This document shows positions 1-5,484 of a stretch of 8,297 nt of DNA, piece after piece. The stretch lies in contig JASLXP010001133.1 of NCBI GenBank assembly GCA_030740295.1, positions 1 to 8,297 on the forward strand, in the 5' to 3' direction. This DNA is from Planctomycetota bacterium (lineage in GTDB: Bacteria > Planctomycetota > PUPC01 > JACPCR01). Positions within the stretch are counted from its first letter, which is position 1. Each line of letters begins with the position of its first letter. The notes beneath the pieces were generated by a model, which had not been told where the DNA came from, did no database searches, and saw nothing but the letters and a program-made list of their open reading frames with translations. The translations under genes were made by a program, and so were the position numbers.

Positions 1-1
1 C

Positions 2-694
2 AAATTCAGCCCCTACACCAACGTGGACGTGATTCCGCACCTCGATCATGGCCAGCCGGGCGTGGACGATGTTTTCTTTTACGAACTGCGCGAAGAGTTC
101 GGCACCATCATGTACGACGCGTGTCACCATTCCTGGGAAGAAAACCTCGAGCTCACCCGCAAATATGTCGAGCATGTGGGCGGCAAAGTTCTGGTCGAAG
201 GTTCTGTGGAAGAGATTTCCGTTGAAGGGGTGTGGGACACCTCCATGAAGATGACATCCCCCGAGCAGGCAGTCGAATTCCGCGACAAGACTGGATGCGA
301 TTTCATCGTACCGAACATCGGAACGGAATCCCAGAAGGAAACGAGTGTTAAGCTGGAATACCACCAGGACCTGGTGAAAGAGATCTACGCCGCCCTCGGC
401 GCCAAGGAGATGATCATCCACGGCCTTTCGTGCCTCTCTGTCGATCAGATTTCCACTCTGTCAGAGGACGGCGTGGCCGGTGTCAACATCTGGACGCGCT
501 TCGCACGCAAGGCCGGCGAGCACGCCAAAGAAACGCTCATGAATTACGTCGTGCCGGACGAAGAGAAGGACCCGCAGAAACGTTTCGACCCGTTCGACGT
601 GGTCTATCCCCGGGCCTGGACAGAGGCGTTTGTCGATGACGTCAAGGAATTCCTCCACGGAATGGGCTCACCGAAGCTGGCGGCGGCTTTTTAG
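2..694 (+). CDS. Class II (ketose-bisphosphate) aldolase-like protein, 5' end missing
   Basis: The reading frame is already open at base 2, so the true start lies outside the window; 230 residues are visible and it ends in TAG. The order of motifs matches class II fructose/tagatose-bisphosphate aldolases, which are metal-dependent cytoplasmic enzymes that split ketose bisphosphates. Seen, numbering visible residues: PHLDHG at 12-17 (family HxDH, holding the catalytic Asp and a metal His), IMYDACHHSWEEN at about 36-48 (family 'MIDxSxxPFEEN'), VEGSVEE near 65-71, NIGTESQ at 105-111, IIHGLSC at 138-144 (family 'LHGGSG') and GVNIWTRF at 160-167 (family 'KINIxTD'). Two things are odd. The metal-ligand His of the usual 'GTxHG' is absent, and the phosphate-loop 'GGSG' reads GLSC. 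It may therefore be a divergent aldolase with another substrate, or an enzyme of the same fold with other chemistry. The fold assignment is fairly secure; the substrate is unknown. No signal peptide can be judged. Confidence 0.75.
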   Translation, partial: KFSPYTNVDVIPHLDHGQPGVDDVFFYELREEFGTIMYDACHHSWEENLELTRKYVEHVGGKVLVEGSVEEISVEGVWDTSMKMTSPEQAVEFRDKTGCDFIVPNIGTESQKETSVKLEYHQDLVKEIYAALGAKEMIIHGLSCLSVDQISTLSEDGVAGVNIWTRFARKAGEHAKETLMNYVVPDEEKDPQKRFDPFDVVYPRAWTEAFVDDVKEFLHGMGSPKLAAAF

Positions 695-737
695 AGGCGG
701 CGATCTGAACCGGCAAGTGGGCTTGTGTGCGATTATC

Positions 738-761
738 CACAGCTCTGGAGATGTGTGTTAC
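738..761 (-). repeat. Decayed half-unit of the GTAG palindrome family
   Basis: This stretch matches the right arm of the intact units (CACAACTCTGGAGAGTTGTG plus CTAC) except for four changed bases. It reads CACAGCTCTGGAGA, then TGTGTG, and ends TTAC instead of CTAC. A 7-base linker separates it from unit 1, much like the 6-base linker between units 1 and 2. It looks like the remnant of an older copy whose left arm is gone. The minus strand is given because the GTAG-type foot reads on that strand. Confidence 0.6.
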
Positions 762-768
762 GGCCCGC

Positions 769-837
769 GTAGCACAGGTCTCCAGACCTGTGACTGTCTT
801 CTCTATCCAGAAACACAACTCTGGAGAGTTGTGCTAC
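769..837. repeat. GTAG paired-palindrome unit 1 (REP/BIME-like), 69 bp
   Basis: The unit begins GTAGCACA and ends TGTGCTAC, which are reverse complements. Its left arm (773-792) is CACAGGTCTCCAGACCTGTG, a palindrome with 9 bases per side around CC. Its right arm (814-833) is CACAACTCTGGAGAGTTGTG, again 9 bases per side around GG. Read on the minus strand, the right arm is also GTAG followed by a palindrome. The unit is thus two hairpins in inverted orientation, each with GTAG at its foot, separated by about 21 bases. That is the layout of REP pairs (BIMEs), whose GTAG foot is the known recognition feature of REP-associated tyrosine transposases. No such transposase gene is in the window. Confidence 0.9.
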
Positions 838-843
838 CGCCGC

Positions 844-912
844 GTAGCACAGGTCTCCAGACCTGTGATTGTCTTCTCGTTTCAGATTCACAACTCTGGA
901 GAGTTGTGCTAC
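844..912. repeat. GTAG paired-palindrome unit 2, 69 bp
   Basis: Both arms (848-867 and 889-908) and both feet are identical to unit 1, base for base. The differences sit in the spacer between the arms, where several bases near 869-888 differ. A 6-base linker, CGCCGC, joins it to unit 1, so the two form a tandem pair with a 75-base period. Conserved arms with a drifting spacer point to selection, or to recent copying, acting on the hairpins. Confidence 0.9.
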
Positions 913-941
913 GAGACGGTGACGGCGATGGTGACGCCCAC

Positions 942-1003
942 GTAGCACAGGACCTGTGATTGTTTTCTCTTTTCAGAAACACAACTCTGGAGAGTTGTGC
1001 TAC
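942..1003. repeat. GTAG paired-palindrome unit 3, 62 bp, left arm shortened
   Basis: The right arm (980-999) and both feet are identical to units 1 and 2. The left arm has lost exactly 7 bases (TCTCCAG), leaving CACAGGACCTGTG at 946-958. This still has complementary ends but a much shorter stem, and it explains why the unit is 62 and not 69 bases long. On the minus strand the intact right arm is the first hairpin met after the sulfatase stop, about 54 bases downstream, so it may work in 3'-end formation of that transcript. Confidence 0.85.
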
Positions 1004-1057
1004 GGTGGAGCCGGGCTACGAGCCTTTGGTCTCATCAGAACTCCAGAAGTGCTCATG

Positions 1058-2338
1058 TCATTGATCACAGGGCACCTTGAAGGTATCTCCGGTTTCCTCA
1101 CACCAGCGTGACAGCCGATCCCGGTGTTCCTGCAGGATACCCCGATAACGGCTTTCGACAGCCAGGTTGGCCATTTCGCCGGGGTCATTCTGCATGTCGA
1201 TCAACTGCTCCCGGTGACGCCCCACAGAGTAGACAGAATACTTGTATTGTTCGGTGCGAACCGTCCTTCCCTGGGTGCCGCGATAGGCTGGCCTGGGGAA
1301 AGCAGTTTCGACGAAAACTTCGTCCCGCCAGTTATCGGCCTGGCCTTCGGCGAGGCGACGGACGCTGCGGCCGCGCAGACTATCGGGAATCTCAATGCCA
1401 GCGTAATCGCACATCGTCGGCAGTATGTCGAGGCCATTGGAAACGAAGCCGGATTCCGTGCGGTCCGCAGCGGTGATGCCCTTGAAACTGACGATGAACG
1501 GGATGCGGATCGATTCTTCGTATAGCGAGGACTTCTGATTCCAGTGATGCGCGCCGTGACCATCACCGTGATCGCTGGTGAAAATGATGAGAGTATTCTC
1601 ATCGAGATTTTGCTCGTGTACTTCGTCAAGGATGTGGCCAATCTCGGCATCCACTTTTTCCGTGAGACGAAAGTAGGCGTGACGAAAATGCCGCCAGTCG
1701 TCATCCGTGTAGTAAGCCGTCGGATGTATCTCCGGATTGTGCGCCTTTTCAAATTCAAGGGCATCAGGAGCAAATGGCTGAAGCGCAAAGTTCATTGGCA
1801 GATTTGGACAATCCTCGACCGGCACTCTGGGAATGTTTCCGTAAGGCAGGTTCTGGTGCCGCGCCCATTCGCAAATGTTGTGTGGATTGTCATACGAAGC
1901 CACCAGCAGGAACGGCTTGTCACGCTCCTCTCTCAGAAAGTCGATGCAAGCGTCCGCGAGGCCGATATCCCCGAATCCGTGGAGTTTTCGGAAACCGTGT
2001 TCCTCGGTGATCGAGCCGTGCGGAACGTGCCATTTGCCCGCATACCCGCAATCGTAACCGGCCGCGTTGAAAAGGTTGCCCATCCCTTGCGAACGGAGTT
2101 CCTCTGGTATCGGCTTCCCGTTCTGCATGACATCAATTTCGTGTGGCATGAACGCGCTGAACAGACTCGCACGTGATGGCGTGCAGAGCGGGAATGTACA
2201 GTAAGCGTTTTCAAAACGGACACCCGTCTCGGCCAGGCTGTCCATCGCTGGCGTGTGCAGATCTCGATTTCCTGCGCAGCTCATGGCGGTTGAGGATTGC
2301 TGGTCAGTGCAGATAAAGAGGATGTTTGGTCTGGACAA
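1058..2338 (-). CDS. Type I (formylglycine-dependent) sulfatase, no signal peptide
   Basis: The gene encodes 426 residues of the alkaline-phosphatase-like sulfatase family, which hydrolyse sulfate esters. Seen: RPNILFICTDQQ at 3-14 (metal-binding Asp12), the CTPSR signature at 52-56 in which Cys52 would be converted to formylglycine, AGKWH at 100-104 (active-site Lys102 and His104), YDNPHN at 149-154, SDHGD at 255-259 (metal Asp256, His257) and Lys269 in NQKSS. The length is typical of smaller family members. The start is TTG, with AGGA 8 bases upstream and an in-frame stop a little further up, so no longer start with a leader is available. Most sulfatases of this group of bacteria are exported; this one appears cytoplasmic. 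It is the last gene of the minus-strand block, 36 bases after the GH42-like gene. The substrate cannot be read from the sequence. The formylglycine-generating enzyme it needs is not in the window. Confidence 0.92.
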   Translation of the reverse strand: MSRPNILFICTDQQSSTAMSCAGNRDLHTPAMDSLAETGVRFENAYCTFPLCTPSRASLFSAFMPHEIDVMQNGKPIPEELRSQGMGNLFNAAGYDCGYAGKWHVPHGSITEEHGFRKLHGFGDIGLADACIDFLREERDKPFLLVASYDNPHNICEWARHQNLPYGNIPRVPVEDCPNLPMNFALQPFAPDALEFEKAHNPEIHPTAYYTDDDWRHFRHAYFRLTEKVDAEIGHILDEVHEQNLDENTLIIFTSDHGDGHGAHHWNQKSSLYEESIRIPFIVSFKGITAADRTESGFVSNGLDILPTMCDYAGIEIPDSLRGRSVRRLAEGQADNWRDEVFVETAFPRPAYRGTQGRTVRTEQYKYSVYSVGRHREQLIDMQNDPGEMANLAVESRYRGILQEHRDRLSRWCEETGDTFKVPCDQ

Positions 2339-2346
2339 GGGATTGA

Positions 2347-2350
2347 TCCT
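2347..2350 (-). promoter_or_regulatory. Ribosome binding site of the sulfatase, supports the TTG start
   Basis: On the minus strand AGGA ends 8 bases before the TTG at 2338. It is the only clear Shine-Dalgarno-like match in front of any start in the block. It supports the rare TTG start, which also places the conserved RPNILF motif right at the N-terminus, as in other sulfatases. Confidence 0.55.
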
Positions 2351-2374
2351 GATGAATGGAATGAAGTGACTGCT

Positions 2375-5362
2375 CTATTCGAAAGGCAAGAGAATGAAAT
2401 CTATCGCGTCAATATCCAAGGAAAGTTTGACGCCATCAGCTCCACGAATGACATTTTTCAGAGGGTTCCTGATGGCATAGGGCTGTTGAAGTTTCCGTTC
2501 TGTCTTCACTCGGATCTCCACATCTTTCAGCCCTCCGGCAGACCAGTTTGCCAGCGCGACGACCAGGCCCTTCTCTCCGTAAAGCAGATTAGCCTCAACC
2601 AGGTGACGGCTGGCCGTGCATTCCGGCTGGTACTCTACGTCGGACAGCAGAGCCCGGAACAGTTTACGATAGGCCGCAGGATAGGAATGAGAACTGTAGA
2701 ACGGCGCCTTCTTGGCCTCTTTCTCCAGTTCGGCCCACCAGTTCTTTCGATTTACAGCGGCCGCCCTGCAATAGGAGATGCCTGGAAAGAAACCTGAAGC
2801 CAGGAGGCTCCCCTCGCCCATGGGCCGTCTGATCAATGCGGAAGAACCATCTGAGAATTGTGCGAGCTGCTCCGTATCTGTGTTCGAGGTCCTTTGGAGA
2901 GCGCACACGCTTTCAAGCTCTGATCCGGAGAATTTGACTTTCTCCAGCACTTTCAGTTTTGGGAACTCATACTGCGCACGGCCGCATGCTTCGTGAAACT
3001 CATACTCGCCCCGCTTAATCGCAAAATCACGGTCATAGCCATATGGCTTGTTCCGCTCATCGAATCTCAGCGAGCCGGCGCCAAGGTAGAAGTGTCCGCC
3101 TGCCTTAATCCAGGCTTTCAGGGGGAGAAGTGCGTCTCGGCGCAAGTGTGAGCCACAGAGAATGAGAAACTCAAGATCTGATATTCGGTCTTCAACAACA
3201 TCATCCTCGGTCACGACCTCGACGGGATAACCCAGATGGCGCAGGAGGAGATAGAGCCCCATGCGCTCGTTGCCTTGTAGTGAATGGGCATCGTTGAGAG
3301 TCCAGATGTCAGAGGTGTGCGAGTAAAGGAATGCGATCTTGCTGCGCGCGGGTTTTGCCCCAACCAGATATTTTTCCGCTCCGCCGATGGCATAGTTCGC
3401 CTCCCGTACTGCAGGATACTTCTCGAACTGGTGCGATATCTGGTCGCTCGTCGGGGAATAGTAGGGGCCGTAATTGAAGTGGAAGATGGCGGACGCGCCG
3501 TGTCCGATACTTGTGACGGCTTTGAGTTTTATTTCCCGCGTGGTGCGGCCCTTGACGATGTTGTACATGCCAAAGGGCTGTTGTTTCAGGCGGCAGGCAG
3601 CTCGCAGAAAATCGGCACGATAGCCGCACAGTTGGAAGCTTGTGCTGTAGGCGAGCCAGTCCTCTGTCCAGCCGCGGGTCAGCGCTTCCTGCTCCTGAAT
3701 CAAAAACCAATCGACGCCTCTCTTCAGCAGGTTTCCGTTGAAGGTAAGGCTCTCTGCAAAATTTGAAGTGGTGCGCACCATCGGAAGTTCGCCGCGAACA
3801 AAGTCAGTGCCGATTTTGAAAAAATCCGCAAGCGTCTGATGGCGAAATCGAATGGTGAGGTAGTACAGGAGACCATCCAATCTGTTCTGAGAAGGAAAAA
3901 CCTGTTGCCAATTCTGTTTGCCCAGGTCATCAAGAGTGAATCCCTTCGATTGCACAAACTCGCTGAACTTAGACCGACACGTGGAGCAACCGGTGAGGTG
4001 TTCGAGGCTTGGGCCGCCGGGCTCATCCATCAGGCCGATGTGGGTGAGCCGGTCTTGCAGCTTCAGTTCTCGGATGTTCTTCACGTACGCCGCCAGAGCT
4101 TTCTTTATCGCATCCACTCGCGGCTGATTGAAACAACCGTTGTTCTTGAGGTGGAAATAAAACCTGAGACCGGCAGGACGATTGAAGTCCTTTGTTCCTT
4201 CGAGTTGGCCGATCTTAAGGCCAGAGAATCCCAACTGATGGAGAATCTCCGTCTCCATCTTCACGATCTCTCTGGTGTAGACATCGGGTGGGATACTGCA
4301 TGAGGTTTGAACCGGAAATATCTGTGGACGCCTCCCCGGCACATCCGGGAGCTTTCGTGCCTGCTCCCAGGCTTCAACACACCACTCACGATCGCTGCGA
4401 ATGTTTTCACGATCTGTCAGATCAATCATCAGGCCAAGGTCTGCACCGCTGCCTTTGCGCTCGGCCTTTTTCAGGAGACCTTCTTCAGAAGGCGTGCTCG
4501 ATAGCCACGCAGTGAAATGGACCGAGTCGAGCCTGTCATTGTAGCTGCGAATGGCCGTCAGCATCAGGCGGTTAAAGCCGATCGTATCCAGCAGGCCTAC
4601 GATGTTGACCCACGGCGAAGATTCGTTGGGCGACAAGAGCCTGGCAGGATCTTTTGCATGTTTGCCACTGATGCCGCCATAGGGATTTACATGGAGTCCA
4701 GCCTGGGTGAGATTGTGATGCTTCATATACCACGGCGAGCGGGGCCGGCGTCCGAACAGATGGATGAAGCATGGTTCGACGTGCTGGTCACCCATGGTCA
4801 CGCGTAGGTAAAGCGGCTTTTCAAAATCTGTGATCCTGGGGATGTAATCCAGATCTGAGGTGACAACGAAACAGTCCACGTGGCGGGTAATCCACGATAC
4901 GCGGATCGGCTCTGCCTTTACCAGAGTCAGACTGGCTTTCCCCTTCTTGAGCGAGACTTCTTTGCTCGCCCAGACAAATTGTGCGAACCCCTTTCCCCAT
5001 TTCTTTGTTCCTGCCGCGGCGCTGCGAACACTAGCTTCGTCCAGCAACAGATCGAATGTCTCATCGTCCTGCCTGACCTGCATCTTGAAACGTCCGCGGA
5101 GTTTCAGCACATCAAGATAGCGAATCCAAACTCGATATTGGCCTGGCATTTTGATGTCGAGGCTCTTGGTTGCGGTGCCTTGCCCATCCTTCGATCCGCG
5201 CAGCATCTTTGCTCCTGATGGCACGCCGTGATACCAGCCCGCGAAATTGTCGATAGCCATCCACGTGTTGCCGTCTGTGGTCATGGCTTCGGCCTCGATG
5301 AAGATCGTTTCAGAGAAGACCACACCGAGGGAGATTGAGAGAAACAGACAGAGCATTTTCAT
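2375..5362 (-). CDS. Secreted GH42-like glycoside hydrolase family protein (995 aa)
   Basis: The N-terminus MKMLCLFLSISLGVVFS is a signal peptide, probably cleaved before ETIF, so the protein is exported. Residues about 20-170 look like a beta-sandwich, carbohydrate-binding-type module (IFIEAEAM, GQYRVWIRYLD). Residues about 185-640 look like a TIM barrel. The best match is to GH42 beta-galactosidases: IGLMDEPGG (442-450) sits where the acid/base Asn-Glu lies, followed by CSTCRSKFSEF (459-469) and LDDLGKQNWQQVF, the counterpart of the family's 'CxxCxxxFrxWL...LNxxWGtxFW'. Residues about 673-770 (KIAFLYS...YLLLRHLGYPVEVV...AWIKAGGHFYLG) match the trimerisation domain, and the last 70 residues resemble the C-terminal beta domain. 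Oddities are Asp446-Glu447 in place of Asn-Glu, and no Glu at the expected nucleophile site (FGMYN, about 597-601). It could be a divergent hydrolase or a binding protein. There is no Shine-Dalgarno; Met3 is an alternative start. Confidence 0.7.
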   Translation of the reverse strand: MKMLCLFLSISLGVVFSETIFIEAEAMTTDGNTWMAIDNFAGWYHGVPSGAKMLRGSKDGQGTATKSLDIKMPGQYRVWIRYLDVLKLRGRFKMQVRQDDETFDLLLDEASVRSAAAGTKKWGKGFAQFVWASKEVSLKKGKASLTLVKAEPIRVSWITRHVDCFVVTSDLDYIPRITDFEKPLYLRVTMGDQHVEPCFIHLFGRRPRSPWYMKHHNLTQAGLHVNPYGGISGKHAKDPARLLSPNESSPWVNIVGLLDTIGFNRLMLTAIRSYNDRLDSVHFTAWLSSTPSEEGLLKKAERKGSGADLGLMIDLTDRENIRSDREWCVEAWEQARKLPDVPGRRPQIFPVQTSCSIPPDVYTREIVKMETEILHQLGFSGLKIGQLEGTKDFNRPAGLRFYFHLKNNGCFNQPRVDAIKKALAAYVKNIRELKLQDRLTHIGLMDEPGGPSLEHLTGCSTCRSKFSEFVQSKGFTLDDLGKQNWQQVFPSQNRLDGLLYYLTIRFRHQTLADFFKIGTDFVRGELPMVRTTSNFAESLTFNGNLLKRGVDWFLIQEQEALTRGWTEDWLAYSTSFQLCGYRADFLRAACRLKQQPFGMYNIVKGRTTREIKLKAVTSIGHGASAIFHFNYGPYYSPTSDQISHQFEKYPAVREANYAIGGAEKYLVGAKPARSKIAFLYSHTSDIWTLNDAHSLQGNERMGLYLLLRHLGYPVEVVTEDDVVEDRISDLEFLILCGSHLRRDALLPLKAWIKAGGHFYLGAGSLRFDERNKPYGYDRDFAIKRGEYEFHEACGRAQYEFPKLKVLEKVKFSGSELESVCALQRTSNTDTEQLAQFSDGSSALIRRPMGEGSLLASGFFPGISYCRAAAVNRKNWWAELEKEAKKAPFYSSHSYPAAYRKLFRALLSDVEYQPECTASRHLVEANLLYGEKGLVVALANWSAGGLKDVEIRVKTERKLQQPYAIRNPLKNVIRGADGVKLSLDIDAIDFILLPFE

Positions 5363-5376
5363 TTGTGCGGAGGTTC

Positions 5377-5432
5377 GTAGGATGGGCGTCCCCGCCCGTC
5401 TCAGTCGTATCCACCAGAGACGGCCATCCTAC
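5377..5432. repeat. Second GTAG...CTAC palindromic element, in the leader of the GH42-like gene
   Basis: The element begins GTAGGATGG (5377-5385) and ends CCATCCTAC (5424-5432), a perfect 9-base inverted repeat. Inside it CCGTCTC (5396-5402) pairs with GAGACGG (5417-5423). The left arm carries an extra hairpin, GGGCG-TCCC-CGCCC (5384-5397). The whole can fold as a long stem with a side hairpin. Its sequence is unrelated to the 769-1003 units, but the plan is the same: GTAG foot, palindromic arm, spacer, inverted arm. It ends 14 bases before the ATG at 5362, inside the only long gap (122 bases) of the block. A hairpin there could lower read-through from the propeller gene or affect translation; that is inference. 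The rest of the gap (5433-5484) shows nothing. Confidence 0.8.
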
Positions 5433-5484
5433 GTCCTCTTGCGAAGAATCTCAGGGCTCAGTTCCTTATACACGGGCCAGAACC

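Larger units (their letters stand above)
695..1057. other. Convergent intergenic region filled by palindromic repeats
   Basis: This gap of 363 bases separates two genes that end towards each other. About 200 bases of it consist of three GTAG...CTAC paired-palindrome units, and a decayed fourth half-unit lies to their left. Between units 2 and 3 (913-941) is a short stretch rich in GACGG/GATGG steps. The last 54 bases before the sulfatase stop show nothing recognisable. No gene is supported: the open frames that cross the repeats exist on both strands and owe their length to the repeats. The hairpins lie downstream of both genes and could end or stabilise both transcripts. This is inference, since the T-runs after them are weak. 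Confidence 0.8.

Noticed and set aside
630..959. Overlapping open frames of about 70-110 codons across the repeat array on both strands
   Set aside because: They repeat the same peptide words because they run through the palindromic units, exist on both strands at once, and resemble no protein. The array explains them.
769..1003. CRISPR array
   Set aside because: The units are 62-69 bases long with two inner palindromes, the gaps between them are 6 and 29 bases, and the variable part is inside the unit. There are no regular spacers and no cas genes.
980..1003. Classical intrinsic terminator for the sulfatase transcript
   Set aside because: The hairpin is there, but the bases after it on the minus strand are TTTCTGAAAA, a weak T-run, and the same hairpin recurs in every repeat unit. 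A termination role is possible but not supported enough for a separate call.
1544..2176. Plus-strand open frame (210 codons) opposite the sulfatase
   Set aside because: The minus strand here encodes a complete sulfatase with its catalytic motifs; the plus-strand peptide shows no domain.
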